From Paenibacillus piscarius (GTDB taxonomy: Bacteria > Bacillota > Bacilli > Paenibacillales > Paenibacillaceae): DNA of 64,000 nucleotides. Positions 51,251 through 61,050 of this stretch are shown piece after piece. The notes beneath the pieces are model-generated. The model did not search any database. It had not been told where the DNA came from and worked only from the letters and a program-made list of their open reading frames with translations. A program made the position numbers and the translations under genes. Location of the stretch: positions 464,394 to 528,393 of the forward strand of contig NZ_JAIEUI010000003.1 in the NCBI RefSeq assembly GCF_022234545.1, written 5' to 3'. The first letter of the stretch is position 1; every line of letters begins with the position of its first letter.

Positions 51251-52537
51251 ATGCTGAAGACATGGAGAAGATTTACATCAGCCGCTGCAGGCGGGCTGCT
51301 GCTATTGGCCGCATTAATTCAAGTACCGGCGGCTGCGGCATCAGCGGAAGCCGCACAAGGGGCGGCACAGGATGTCTTTCGCATCGTGGCACTTGGAGAT
51401 TCGATCACTGCCGGGTATGAGCCGGGGATGACCGATCCGGGCGTGAAGCCTTACGGCTATGCTGAGCGGTTGTTGGAGCAGGGCTGGTACCATGGCAGAA
51501 CGGAGCTTAGCAATTACGGGATTCTGGGCTTGAAAACATCAGGCCTGCTTCAGTACACTAAGGCGATCCAGGAAGGAACGGCTGTGGACGCAGAGGCGAT
51601 CCAGCCCGGGCTGCCCGATCCGCGAATTGCCCAGTTCGCTGCAGCTGTTCCGCAGATCAAGGCGGAGCTTGCCGCTGCCGACCTGATCACCCTGACGATT
51701 GGCGGCAATGATGTCAGCAGCCTGTTCCTGAATTACAAGACGCTGACGGATACCGACTTCGCCGCTCAGCTCGCTGAGCGTCTTACGGAGTACAGCAGCA
51801 ATGTAACCGCAGCGCTGCAGAATATCCGGGCGGTCAATCCGCAGGCAACCATCCTGCTGGCCGATCAGTATCAGCCGGCTCCGCGGATTGCCTTGGGCGC
51901 TTCGTATGACAAGCTGATGAATGCCGCGGCGCAATTCACTACAGCCGCTGATCAGATTGCGGCATCGCTTAACCAGGCGGGGGCTCCTGTGAAGATTGCC
52001 CATGTTGCGGCTGCATTTGCCGGTCAGGAGGGGTCACTTACCCATATCATCGGGGCAGGTGCTGCCGATTTTCACCCGAAACAGCTTGGCTATGAACAGA
52101 TTGCTAAGGTGTTCGCCGGACTGCAATGGGGGGAATACCGGACACCCGCAGTCCCTGCAACGGCTTCAGGCGCGGCTGCGCCAATGTCCATCGTGGTGAA
52201 GGGGACGGAGCTGAATACGCCTAATAAGCCGGTGCTGAAGAACGGGCAGAATTTCCTGGCCTTGAGGGATATTCTGAACGCAGTCGGTGCACAGGGGAAA
52301 TGGGATAACAAGACCTCCAGCGCAACCGTCACCTACGGCGGAAGAACGGTAGTGATTACGATCGGGGCGAACACGATGAAGGTGAACGGTGCTGAGGTGG
52401 CGCTGGATACCCCGGCATTCCTGCACAAGGTCGGCAAAGAGGATAAAACCTATCTTCCGCTGGCTGCGCTGGCTACGGGGCTTGGCTTCGATGTGAACTA
52501 CAGCGCTAAGCTGCGGACAGCTTTCATTAATCCATAA
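51251..52537 (+). CDS. Exported SGNH/GDSL hydrolase with copper-amine-oxidase-N domain
   Basis: 428 aa, AGGAGG before the ATG. A signal peptide ends near AAAASA (residue about 31). Residues about 43-295 are an SGNH esterase: block I ALGDSITAGY (nucleophile Ser), block III TIGGNDVSS, block V DFHPKQLGY (Asp-x-His). Residues about 315-425 are a copper amine oxidase N-terminal-like stalk domain (LKNGQNFLALRDILNAVGAQ; TYLPLAALATGLGF), common in Paenibacillus wall proteins and not a catalytic oxidase. It probably deacylates lipids or sugar esters at the cell surface; this is inference. Confidence 0.88.
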   Translation: MLKTWRRFTSAAAGGLLLLAALIQVPAAAASAEAAQGAAQDVFRIVALGDSITAGYEPGMTDPGVKPYGYAERLLEQGWYHGRTELSNYGILGLKTSGLLQYTKAIQEGTAVDAEAIQPGLPDPRIAQFAAAVPQIKAELAAADLITLTIGGNDVSSLFLNYKTLTDTDFAAQLAERLTEYSSNVTAALQNIRAVNPQATILLADQYQPAPRIALGASYDKLMNAAAQFTTAADQIAASLNQAGAPVKIAHVAAAFAGQEGSLTHIIGAGAADFHPKQLGYEQIAKVFAGLQWGEYRTPAVPATASGAAAPMSIVVKGTELNTPNKPVLKNGQNFLALRDILNAVGAQGKWDNKTSSATVTYGGRTVVITIGANTMKVNGAEVALDTPAFLHKVGKEDKTYLPLAALATGLGFDVNYSAKLRTAFINP

Positions 52538-52603
52538 TCCCGCATACGCTATCTATAATGAAACACTAACTCAGGCCTATATAGAAAAGGTGGATGAACG
52601 CAG

Positions 52604-53206
52604 TTGCCGAACGCCAAATTTACAAAAGATTATATCCTCGTGATGGATGATATTGTACGTGAAGGGGACCCGGTGCTCCGTACTGTGGCCGAACCTGTGC
52701 AGCTCCCGCTGCAGCAGTCGGACCGCGAGGCGCTGCAATGTATGATGCAGTTCCTGAAGAACAGCCAGGATGAGGAGACGGCTGCCAAGTATAAGCTGCG
52801 GTCTGGGGTGGGCTTATCCGCCAATCAGATTGGGCTGCCCCAGCGGATGTTCGTGATGTATCTGACGGACGAGAACGGCAGGAAGGTCGAGTACACCTGG
52901 GTCAATCCCAAGATCATCAGCCATTCCATGGCCATGGTGTATCTGCCGGAGAGCGAGGGCTGCCTGTCCGTGGACCGGCCCGTACACGGGTTCGTGCCCC
53001 GCTACGAGTCGGTGAAGGTACGGGGCTTCGACCTGGACGGCCAGGTCATCACCCAGCGGTTCAAGGGGTACCAGGCCATTGTGATCCAGCATGAGATGGA
53101 CCATCTGGACGGCATCATGTTCTATGACCGGATTAACCAGCAGAACCCGTTCAAGCTGCCGCAGGACGTGGAGATCCGCAGCCTGTATGAGCAGAAGGGG
53201 AAGTAG
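52604..53206 (+). CDS. def: Peptide deformylase, type 2
   Basis: 200 aa from TTG 52604, ten bases after AAAAGGTGG. It removes formyl groups from new N-terminal methionines. Motif 1 is GVGLSANQIG, motif 2 EGCLSVDRP (metal Cys) and motif 3 IQHEMDHLDG (metal His pair and catalytic Glu). The length and the insertion between motifs fit the Gram-positive type 2 enzyme. In motif 1 the usual Ala is Ser, which is tolerated in type 2 forms. A later in-frame ATG at 52643 is possible. Confidence 0.93.
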   Translation: MPNAKFTKDYILVMDDIVREGDPVLRTVAEPVQLPLQQSDREALQCMMQFLKNSQDEETAAKYKLRSGVGLSANQIGLPQRMFVMYLTDENGRKVEYTWVNPKIISHSMAMVYLPESEGCLSVDRPVHGFVPRYESVKVRGFDLDGQVITQRFKGYQAIVIQHEMDHLDGIMFYDRINQQNPFKLPQDVEIRSLYEQKGK

Positions 53207-53233
53207 CAGAGGGCCAAGCGATTTTAAATGATG

Positions 53234-53285
53234 AATAAGGGGGTGCCTCAGGCCATGTGTATGGCTGTTGAGACACCCCCTTATT
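53234..53285 (+). terminator. Intrinsic terminator of def
   Basis: AATAAGGGGGTG (53234-53245) pairs with CACCCCCTTATT (53274-53285), with a further inner GCCAT/ATGGC stem. Confidence 0.8.
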
Positions 53286-53352
53286 GTTATGCAATTCTGC
53301 GTGCTGGACTGGGAGGCTCTTATTCAGAGGAATATTGCTAATTCCCAGGCTA

Positions 53353-53484
53353 GGCGGACACAGAGGCCGTTATTTCATTATTTTCAAGTCTCTCTTAGCT
53401 GAAAAGACAGGGTTAAGAGCCTCTGAGTCCGCAGTAGGAGTGAAAACCGGATTTTTGCATACAATAGCGTCCTCTCTGTCCGCA
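53353..53484. repeat. Intergenic element with three copies of a GCGGAC-N2-AGAGG motif
   Basis: Copy 1 on the plus strand at 53353-53375 (GCGGACACAGAGGCCGTTAT). Copies 2 (53415-53436) and 3 (53463-53484) are on the minus strand (GCGGACTCAGAGGCTC; GCGGACAGAGAGGACGCTATT). Copies 1 and 3 are the inverted arms of a 132-base unit. It fills most of the 318-base gap between def and hemL. No coding frame fits it; it resembles a dispersed intergenic repeat. Confidence 0.6.
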
Positions 53485-53524
53485 TAAGTCTATCATTAGC
53501 GTATTGAACATTGCTAGTGACGGA

Positions 53525-54841
53525 CTACTTCTCCGCTGCCATCGCTGCGAAGGAGGCTTCGGCTGCTTCCAGCGTCAGATCGATATCGGCGTCTGTGTGG
53601 GCGGTGGTCAGGAACCAGGCCTCATATTTGGACGGAGCCAGATTGATCCCCCGGCTGAGCATATGGCGGAAGAAGCTGGCGAACAGTTCGCCGTCGGTAT
53701 CCTGCGCTTCTTCATAATTCGTGACCGGGTGGCTGCAGAAGTGCGTCGAGAAGGCGCCGCGAATCCGGTTGATGGTCAGCGGAATGCCGTGGCGGTCAGC
53801 GGAAGCCTGCAGCCCTTCGGTCAGGCGGACCGCCAGCCGTTCCATCTCGTCGTAGACGCCTTCGGCGCTAAGCACCTCCAGGCAGGCAATACCGGCGGAG
53901 ATGGAGGCAGGGTTGCCGGCCATCGTGCCGGCCTGGTAAGCCGGACCGAGCGGAGCCACCTGCTCCATGACATGCTTCCGTCCGCCGTAGGCACCGATGG
54001 GCAGCCCGCCGCCGATGATTTTGCCCAGAGCGGTCAGGTCGGGGATGATCTCCTCATGATTCGCAAGACCTGCATAGGTCTGGGTGGAGCCATAATGGAA
54101 ACGGAAGGCGGTAATAACCTCATCATAGATGACCAGGGAGCCGTTCTCATGCGTCAGCTTGCACAGACCTTCCAGGAAGCCGGGCAGCGGCATGACCATT
54201 CCGAAGTTGCCGACAATCGGCTCAACCATTACGGCAGCGACATCCTGGCCCCACTTCTCCAATGCTTCTCGCAGGGCATCCAGATCATTGAACGGAACGG
54301 TGATGACCTCCTGGGCAATGCTGGCCGGAACACCTGCACTGTCCGGGATGCCTAGTGTAGATGGACCAGAGCCTGCTGCTACCAGCACCAGGTCGGAGTG
54401 GCCATGATAACAGCCGGCGAACTTGATGATCTTACTGCGCTTGGTGTAAGCGCGGGCGACGCGGATGGTCGTCATAACAGCCTCGGTGCCGGAGTTAACG
54501 AAGCGTACCTTGTCCATGGACGGAATGGCTTCCTTCAGCATCTTGGCCAGCTTGATCTCAAGCTGGGTTGGCGTACCGTAGAGCAGCCCGTTCTGTGCAG
54601 CCTCTGTAATGGCAGCGGTGATATGCGGGTGGGCATGTCCGGTAATAATCGGGCCATAGGCGGCCAGATAATCAATATATTCATTGCCGTCCTCGTCCCA
54701 GAAGCGCGAGCCCCCGGCGTGTCTCATGAAGACGGGGGCGCCGCCGCCCACGGCCTTGAAGGAGCGGGAAGGGCTGTTCACCCCTCCGACGATATGCTGG
54801 AGCGCTTCCTGGTATAGCTGTTCTGATGTACTACGGTTCAT
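53525..54841 (-). CDS. hemL: Glutamate-1-semialdehyde 2,1-aminomutase
   Basis: 438 aa, AAAGGAA before the ATG. It converts glutamate-1-semialdehyde to 5-aminolevulinate for heme, a pyridoxal-phosphate enzyme of aminotransferase class III. The N-terminus [49 protein letters not shown] and the PLP-lysine motif [20 protein letters not shown] are intact. No other heme gene is nearby; Bacillus-type genomes often carry hemL and a second copy (gsaB) apart from the hem cluster. Which copy this is cannot be decided here. Confidence 0.93.
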   Translation of the reverse strand: MNRSTSEQLYQEALQHIVGGVNSPSRSFKAVGGGAPVFMRHAGGSRFWDEDGNEYIDYLAAYGPIITGHAHPHITAAITEAAQNGLLYGTPTQLEIKLAKMLKEAIPSMDKVRFVNSGTEAVMTTIRVARAYTKRSKIIKFAGCYHGHSDLVLVAAGSGPSTLGIPDSAGVPASIAQEVITVPFNDLDALREALEKWGQDVAAVMVEPIVGNFGMVMPLPGFLEGLCKLTHENGSLVIYDEVITAFRFHYGSTQTYAGLANHEEIIPDLTALGKIIGGGLPIGAYGGRKHVMEQVAPLGPAYQAGTMAGNPASISAGIACLEVLSAEGVYDEMERLAVRLTEGLQASADRHGIPLTINRIRGAFSTHFCSHPVTNYEEAQDTDGELFASFFRHMLSRGINLAPSKYEAWFLTTAHTDADIDLTLEAAEASFAAMAAEK

Positions 54842-54946
54842 AGGATATGTTCCTTTCTTATTGGCTTGTGCCCAAGGGAAAGGGCGAACCGCGGTTCATT
54901 CCCGCTGTCCGCCCGCCCCGTGTGCCAAGCATGGTTATATTGGATG

Positions 54947-56005
54947 TTACTTTGTTTCCGGTGATGCTGAAGGACTGCTGCCCGGTGAAGCCTCTGCTCC
55001 AGGAGTTGGCGAAGGTTCTGGTGCAGTGAGTGTATCCTCTACGAACTTCTTCAGTGCCTTCTCGCTGCTGAAGCCGATCACCTGGGAGCCGTCCTTGAGG
55101 GTCTTCTCCCGGATCAGCTTCATCGGCGGGATCTGCGCACTGCCGCCCATAGAGCTGTCATAACCTACCGTTGCCAGCTTCCACATGTCGTTAACGTCAA
55201 GGTTCGTGTCAATATAAGGCGTGACCTGACCGAGAATATTCGGGAGCTTGATGATCGAGGTGGTGCTGATCACCTTGTCCGCCACCGCTTTAAGGAATCC
55301 GCGCTGGCGCTCCGTCCGGGTGAAATCGGAGGTGGCATCGTGGCGGAAGCGCACATATTGCAGCGCCATTTTGCCGTCCAGGTGCTGGAAGCCTTTTTTG
55401 AGATCAATGTCGTATTCCGGCCCGTCTGCCTTGGTGGTGTACTTCATGTCCTTCTCGACCTCATAGTCCACACCGCCTACCGCATCCACCAGCTTAATGA
55501 AGCCCTGGAAATCGGTATAGACATAATATTGAATCGGGATGCCGAGCAGGTCGCTCACCGTCTGCATCGCCGTGTTGGGTCCGTAGGTAATGGCGGCATT
55601 GATCCGCTGGGTCCCGTGGTCAGGGATATCCACATACGTATCGCGCAGAATAGAGAAGACATAGAACTTCTTCTTCACCGGGTCCAGAGAGGCCACCAGC
55701 ATCGTATCCGAACGCGGAACCTCGCCCTTCTTCACCCCGCGGGCATCCACGCCCATCAGCAGGATGTTGACCGGCTCTGTGCCTTCCCATTCAGGGGGCT
55801 TAACCGCCTCCGCCGAGGGTGTGGGCACACTCGCAAACGGAGAATCGTCGCCTGTCTTGTGCAGATTATCGAGCTGGTTGTAGATTGCAGTGAAATAATA
55901 AACCAGACCTCCTATAATTAGAAGGAGGAAGATTGCCAGAGTCCAGAGCAGCGTTTTCTTCTTTGACTTGCCGGCCTTTGCGTGCCGGTTCTTTCTAGGT
56001 GGCAT
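54947..56005 (-). CDS. LytR-CpsA-Psr (LCP) family cell-wall glycopolymer ligase
   Basis: 352 aa. After a basic cytoplasmic N-terminus one membrane helix (about 17-40) anchors the extracellular LCP domain (about 75-300). Conserved pieces are NILLMGVDARG, RSDTMLVASLDP, SILRDTYVDIP, RINAAITYGPN, GGVDYEV, LDGKMALQYVRFRHDATSDF with the Arg/Asp residues that bind the polyprenyl pyrophosphate, and TRTERQRGFLKAV. It attaches teichoic acid or another wall polymer to peptidoglycan. The C-terminus is a Pro/Ser/Glu-rich tail. Single gene, AAAGGA before the start. Confidence 0.93.
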   Translation of the reverse strand: MPPRKNRHAKAGKSKKKTLLWTLAIFLLLIIGGLVYYFTAIYNQLDNLHKTGDDSPFASVPTPSAEAVKPPEWEGTEPVNILLMGVDARGVKKGEVPRSDTMLVASLDPVKKKFYVFSILRDTYVDIPDHGTQRINAAITYGPNTAMQTVSDLLGIPIQYYVYTDFQGFIKLVDAVGGVDYEVEKDMKYTTKADGPEYDIDLKKGFQHLDGKMALQYVRFRHDATSDFTRTERQRGFLKAVADKVISTTSIIKLPNILGQVTPYIDTNLDVNDMWKLATVGYDSSMGGSAQIPPMKLIREKTLKDGSQVIGFSSEKALKKFVEDTLTAPEPSPTPGAEASPGSSPSASPETK

Positions 56006-56108
56006 TTCGTTCGTCCTTTCCGGTTCACAGTCTCTACATTATAATTTCTTTTGGGAAGACGCGTCAATTTCAGGTTCACCAACTATATCGGCAAGGAGTG
56101 GATTGTAC

Positions 56109-56570
56109 ATGAATATTACCATCGGCCAGGAGGTCCCCGACTTCACGCTCCCCGCGTCCACCGGACGGGAGATTCGCTTAAGCGAATACCGCGGCAGGAA
56201 GGTGCTGCTCTATTTCTATCCTAAGGATAATACACCGGCCTGTACACAGGAGGCTTGTGATTTCCGCGATGCCCATGATACCCTGTCCGCATACGGAGCT
56301 GTGGTCCTTGGCATCAGCACCGATCCTATAGCGTCACACAACAAATTCAGCACGAAGCACAGTCTGCCGTTTCCGCTGCTGTCAGATGAAGAGCACAAGG
56401 TCAGCGAGCTGTTCGGCGTATGGCAGCAGAAGAAGCTCTACGGCAAAGAATTCATGGGCATCGTCCGCTCCACCTTCCTGATTGATGAGGACGGAATTCT
56501 GCAGGCCGAGTGGCGCAAGGTCCGCGTGAAGGGCCATGTGGACGCAGCATTGGAACAAATCGTGAAATAA
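56109..56570 (+). CDS. bcp: Thioredoxin-dependent peroxiredoxin, Bcp/PrxQ family
   Basis: 153 aa from ATG 56109 (AAGGAG nine bases upstream); the longer frame lacks a ribosome site. It reduces hydrogen and organic peroxides with thioredoxin. The peroxidatic Cys45 and resolving Cys50 lie in YPKDNTPACTQEACDFRD, the spacing of the atypical 2-Cys PrxQ class. The C-terminus GIVRSTFLIDEDGILQAEWR is typical. It is divergent from the LCP gene. Confidence 0.93.
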   Translation: MNITIGQEVPDFTLPASTGREIRLSEYRGRKVLLYFYPKDNTPACTQEACDFRDAHDTLSAYGAVVLGISTDPIASHNKFSTKHSLPFPLLSDEEHKVSELFGVWQQKKLYGKEFMGIVRSTFLIDEDGILQAEWRKVRVKGHVDAALEQIVK

Positions 56571-56689
56571 TCAGTATGCTGGGAATTAATTGCATTTGTC
56601 TGTTACATTTCTAACAGCCTGGGTCAGGCGCTCTCATGATATAGTTGCCTCATATTACTTCAAATTTGGAGCAAGGTATGGGGGATAGC

Positions 56690-59600
56690 ATGAAAATACT
56701 GCGTATCGGGCTAGACGTCGGTTCCACTACAGCCAAATTGGTCGTTATGGAGCAGGGTACCATTATATATCAGGATTATGTGCGTCATTTCAGCGATATC
56801 AAAAAAGCGGCTGTCACCCTCCTGTCAGAGGTGCAGCAGAGATTCCCGGACAGCGAAGCTGCGCTGACGGTAAGCGGCTCCTCCGGCTTGTCCTTATCCA
56901 AGCTGGGGGAGATTCCGTTTGTCCAGGAGGTCATTGCCTGCACGAGAGCGATCAGTGAGCGAATTCCGCAGTGTGATACGGCGATTGAGCTGGGCGGAGA
57001 GGATGCCAAGATCATCTATCTCAGCGGCGGGGTAGAGCAGCGGATGAACACGGCCTGTGCCGGCGGCACCGGAGCGTTCATCGATCAGATGGCCTCGCTG
57101 CTGCAGACCGACCCGGCGGGTCTGAACGAATTGGCCGTGAAGCATGAACGGATCTATCCGATTGCTTCACGCTGCGGCGTGTTCGCGAAGAGCGATGTGC
57201 AGCCGCTGCTGAATGAAGGGGCGCGCCGCGAGGATGTGGCCGCCTCGATCTTCCAGAGCATCGTGAACCAGACGATCAGCGGGCTCGCCTGCGGCCGGCC
57301 GATCCGCGGCCGTGTCGCGTTCCTGGGCGGACCGCTGACCTTCCTGTCCGCGCTCCGCGACCGGTTCACGGAGACGCTCGGGCTTACGGAGGGCGAGGTG
57401 CTGTTCCCGGAGCACTCGCAATACTTCGTGGCCATCGGCTCAGCCCTGGCAGAGGCTGAGCCCCTGTTCCTGCCGCTCTCCGGCTGGATCTCCCGCATCG
57501 CGGCGGTGGACTTCTCGCTGGACCGGGCGGAGGATGCCGAGCTGCCCCCGCTGTTCGCGCAGCCTGATGAGCTGGCAGCGTTCAGACTCCGCCACCGCGC
57601 GGCCACCGCGCCGCGCGCAGAGCTGTCATGCTATCAGGGACCGGTCTATCTCGGCATAGATGCCGGCTCAACAACCACCAAGCTGGTCGTAACCGGCGCA
57701 TCAGACGAGATTCTGCATACCTTCTACGGAAGCAACAAGGGCAATCCGCTGCAGTCGGTCACGGATGCGCTGAAGGAAATCTACCGGATTCTGTCCGCTG
57801 GCTGTTACATCGCAGGAGCTTACGCAACCGGTTACGGCGAGGGGCTGGTCAAGGCTGCCCTGCGGCTGGACGGCGGCGAGGTTGAGACGGTGGCCCATTA
57901 TAAGGCGGCCTCACGGTTCATGCCGGAGGTGGATTTCATCCTTGATATCGGCGGCCAGGATATGAAGTGCATCAAGATCCGGGGCGGGGCCATCGACAGC
58001 CTGATGCTGAATGAAGCCTGCTCGGCCGGCTGCGGCTCCTTCCTGGAGAGCTTCGCGTCCGCACTGGAGCTTGGTATTGGGGAATTCGCCGCTGCGGCGC
58101 TCGAAGCGGGGAAGCCGGTCAATCTCGGCTCCCGCTGCACCGTGTTCATGAACTCCAAGGTGAAGCAGGTCCAGAAGGAAGGGGCGACGCTGGCCGATCT
58201 CTCGGCCGGACTGGCTTATTCCGTGGTGAAGAATGCGCTGCAGAAGGTCATCAAGATCCGCAATCCCGAGGATCTGGGCCGGAACATCATTGTCCAGGGC
58301 GGTACCTTCTATAATGAAGCTGTGCTGCGTGCCTTTGAGCTCTTGACGGGGCGGACGGTGGTCAGACCGGATATTGCCGGTGTGATGGGAGCCTACGGCT
58401 GTGCGCTGATCGCCAGAGAGCAGGCTGCTTCAGAAGGAGCGGTCAGCACGATTCTCGGACCGGAGGAGCTGGAGAGCTTCCGCTACACGGTTGCCCCCGG
58501 CCGCTGCAGCCGCTGTGCCAACAACTGTGCGCTGACGATCAGCCGCTTCCCGGACAAAAGCTTCCATGTAACGGGGAACCGCTGTGAGCGCGGAGCAGGC
58601 GGCAAGAAGGAGAAGAACAACCTGCCGAACCTGATGCAGTATAAATATGAACGGTTCTTCGCTTATGAAGGCTTGCCTGAGGTGGCGGCGGCACGGGGGA
58701 CGGTCGGCATTCCGCGCACGATGAATATGTTCGAGAATTATCCGTTCTGGCACACCTTTTTCACTGTGCTCCGGTACCGGACGGTGCTGTCCCCGAAATC
58801 AAGCAAGAAGCTGTATGAGAGCGGCATGGATACCATTCCTTCCGAGTCCATCTGCTATCCGGCGAAGATGGCGCACGGGCATGTACAGCAGCTGATCGGG
58901 CAGGGCGTGGACTTTATCTTTTACCCGGCGGTAGTCTACGAGAAGAAGGAGGATGACGCGGCCCAGAATCATTTCAATTGTCCGGTCGTCGCTTCGTATC
59001 CCGAGGTAATCCGCAATAATATGGACGGGCTGAAGGAGCAGGGGGTGCCGCTGATCAGCCCGTTCCTGACCTTCGATGATATTCCGGCCCTGACCCGGGT
59101 GCTGGCGAGGACGTTCCCGGAGGTGCCGAAGGAAGAGATTACGGCTGCGGTGCAGGCCGGGCTGGCGGAGGCGGACCAGGCGAAGAATGATGTGCGTACC
59201 AAGGGCGAGGAGACCTTGGTCTTCCTCTCGGAGACCGGCACGAAGGGGATTCTGCTGTGCGGGCATCCGTATCATGCCGACCCGGAGATCAACCACGGAA
59301 TTGCCGATATGATTACCGGGATGGGGCTGGCGGTGCTGACCGAGGATTCCATCTGCCATCTGGACCGCAGTGAAGGAGATGTGGGGGTAGTGAACCAATG
59401 GACCTACCATGCGCGGATGTATCGTGCGGCCCGGCTGGCGGCTTCAAGGGATGATCTGGAGCTGGTCCAGCTGACCTCCTTCGGCTGCGGAATCGATGCG
59501 ATTACCTGCGATGCGGTCCAGGAGATTATGGAGCGGCACAACAAGGTCTACACACTCATCAAAATCGACGAGATCAGCAATCTTGGGGCCGCGCGTATCC

Positions 59601-60976
59601 GTCTGCGCTCCCTGCAGGCGGCGATGCGCGAGCGCGAGAAGGGCGAAGTGAGGCCGCAATTGCTCTACAAGCCGCAGCCCGGTGTTCCGTTCACGAAGGA
59701 AATGAAGGACACCTACACCATACTCGCCCCGCAGATGTCGCCGATTCACTTCGAGCTGTTCGAGCGGGTGTTCCAGGATGCCGGCTACCGGCTGAAGATT
59801 CTGGAGTCGACCGGCCCGCAAGAGACGGAGGAGGGTCTCCGGTATGTCAATAATGATGCTTGTTATCCGGCGATTGTAACGATCGGTCAGATGCTGTCTG
59901 CCCTGAAAAGCGGAGATTATGACCCAGACCGCACCGCGGTCATTATGTCGCAGACCGGAGGGGGCTGCCGGGCGACCAACTATATCTCCCTGCTGCGCAA
60001 GGCGTTGAAGGATGCCGGTCTGGGGCAGATTCCGGTCATCTCGCTGAATGCCTCCGGGCTGGAGAACCAGCCGGGCTTCCGCATCAGCCTGAAGCTGGCG
60101 AACCGCCTGATTGCCGCGGCGTGCTACGGGGATCTGATGATGCGGCTGCTGCACCGTTTCCGGCCATATGAAGCTGTTCCGGGAGGTGCCGAAGCATTGT
60201 TCCGTCAAGGCATGGAGCGCTGCAAGAGCAGCCTGTCGACCTTCTCCTTCCGCGAATATAAGCGGCTGATGCGCGAGATTGTGGCGGAATTCTCACGGCT
60301 GCCGGTAATCCAGGCGGAGAAGCCCAAGGTCGGCATTGTCGGGGAGATTCTGATCAAGTTCCATCCCGACGCCAATAACCGGATTATCGACATGATTGAG
60401 GCGGAAGGCGGGGAGGCGGTGATGCCGGACTTCCTGGATTTCATCTTCTATTGTGTCTACAATCCGATCTACAAGGCCGAGCAATTCGGCAAAAGCAAAC
60501 GCCTGGGCTACATCAACCCCATGCTGATCTCCTATCTCGAAATCTACCGCAAGCCGGTTAAAGTGGCGCTGGAGCAGGCAGGCCTGTCCAAGGGCCGGGA
60601 GAATATCTACGGCTTGGCCGAGAAGGCGGGCCGGCTCGTATCTGTCGGCAACCAGATGGGTGAAGGCTGGTTCCTCACCGCAGAGATGATGGATCTGCTG
60701 GATAACGGAGTAAATAATATCGCCTGCATCCAGCCGTTCGCCTGCCTGCCGAACCATATTACCGGGCGCGGGATGATTAAGGGGCTGAAGGATCTGTATC
60801 CGGGCGCGAACATCGTGGCCATCGACTATGATGCCGGAGTCAGCGTGGTGAACCAGGCCAACCGCATCAAACTGATGATGTCGATTGCCAGCGGCCTGAC
60901 CAGCGGGAGGCAGGCCGCAGAGGAGCTGATACCGCCGCCCCCGGCGCTGGCAGGCAGTGTCGGCTGCCAGGGATAG
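56690..60976 (+). CDS. Giant 2-hydroxyacyl-CoA dehydratase activator-dehydratase fusion protein
   Basis: 1428 aa from ATG 56690 (GGGGGA four bases upstream). Residues about 3-260 and 318-590 are two BadF/BadG/BcrA/BcrD-type ATPases, each with a DVGSTTAK / DAGSTTTK phosphate loop. Each has a cysteine pair 39 residues apart (Cys123/Cys162 and Cys444/Cys483), as in the [4Fe-4S] activator HgdC. Next is a Cys cluster near 606-640 (RCSRCANNCAL, NRCERG), a DUF2229-like region (about 670-890) and a HgdB-like C-terminus with conserved cysteines (NNDACYPAIVTIGQML, TGGGCRATN, ACIQPFACLPNHITGRG). Such fusions occur in many Firmicutes; the substrate is unknown to me. A radical-type, ATP-driven electron transfer role is inferred. 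Confidence 0.85.
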   Translation: MKILRIGLDVGSTTAKLVVMEQGTIIYQDYVRHFSDIKKAAVTLLSEVQQRFPDSEAALTVSGSSGLSLSKLGEIPFVQEVIACTRAISERIPQCDTAIELGGEDAKIIYLSGGVEQRMNTACAGGTGAFIDQMASLLQTDPAGLNELAVKHERIYPIASRCGVFAKSDVQPLLNEGARREDVAASIFQSIVNQTISGLACGRPIRGRVAFLGGPLTFLSALRDRFTETLGLTEGEVLFPEHSQYFVAIGSALAEAEPLFLPLSGWISRIAAVDFSLDRAEDAELPPLFAQPDELAAFRLRHRAATAPRAELSCYQGPVYLGIDAGSTTTKLVVTGASDEILHTFYGSNKGNPLQSVTDALKEIYRILSAGCYIAGAYATGYGEGLVKAALRLDGGEVETVAHYKAASRFMPEVDFILDIGGQDMKCIKIRGGAIDSLMLNEACSAGCGSFLESFASALELGIGEFAAAALEAGKPVNLGSRCTVFMNSKVKQVQKEGATLADLSAGLAYSVVKNALQKVIKIRNPEDLGRNIIVQGGTFYNEAVLRAFELLTGRTVVRPDIAGVMGAYGCALIAREQAASEGAVSTILGPEELESFRYTVAPGRCSRCANNCALTISRFPDKSFHVTGNRCERGAGGKKEKNNLPNLMQYKYERFFAYEGLPEVAAARGTVGIPRTMNMFENYPFWHTFFTVLRYRTVLSPKSSKKLYESGMDTIPSESICYPAKMAHGHVQQLIGQGVDFIFYPAVVYEKKEDDAAQNHFNCPVVASYPEVIRNNMDGLKEQGVPLISPFLTFDDIPALTRVLARTFPEVPKEEITAAVQAGLAEADQAKNDVRTKGEETLVFLSETGTKGILLCGHPYHADPEINHGIADMITGMGLAVLTEDSICHLDRSEGDVGVVNQWTYHARMYRAARLAASRDDLELVQLTSFGCGIDAITCDAVQEIMERHNKVYTLIKIDEISNLGAARIRLRSLQAAMREREKGEVRPQLLYKPQPGVPFTKEMKDTYTILAPQMSPIHFELFERVFQDAGYRLKILESTGPQETEEGLRYVNNDACYPAIVTIGQMLSALKSGDYDPDRTAVIMSQTGGGCRATNYISLLRKALKDAGLGQIPVISLNASGLENQPGFRISLKLANRLIAAACYGDLMMRLLHRFRPYEAVPGGAEALFRQGMERCKSSLSTFSFREYKRLMREIVAEFSRLPVIQAEKPKVGIVGEILIKFHPDANNRIIDMIEAEGGEAVMPDFLDFIFYCVYNPIYKAEQFGKSKRLGYINPMLISYLEIYRKPVKVALEQAGLSKGRENIYGLAEKAGRLVSVGNQMGEGWFLTAEMMDLLDNGVNNIACIQPFACLPNHITGRGMIKGLKDLYPGANIVAIDYDAGVSVVNQANRIKLMMSIASGLTSGRQAAEELIPPPPALAGSVGCQG

Positions 60977-60986
60977 GTATAAATAT

Positions 60987-61019
60987 AGCGGACCGGTCAA
61001 TACGCCGGCCCGCTTTTTT
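60987..61019 (+). terminator. Intrinsic terminator of the activator-dehydratase gene
   Basis: AGCGG-A-CCGG (60987-60996) pairs with CCGG-C-CCGCT (61005-61014), followed by six Ts. Confidence 0.85.
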
Positions 61020-61050
61020 GATGTAGCGGTCTAGCAAGCCTAAGCCCGAA

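Noticed and set aside
54886..54897. GAACCGCGGTTC palindrome between hemL and the LCP gene
   Set aside because: A single 12-base palindrome without U run, promoter or second copy; it could be chance in GC-rich sequence.
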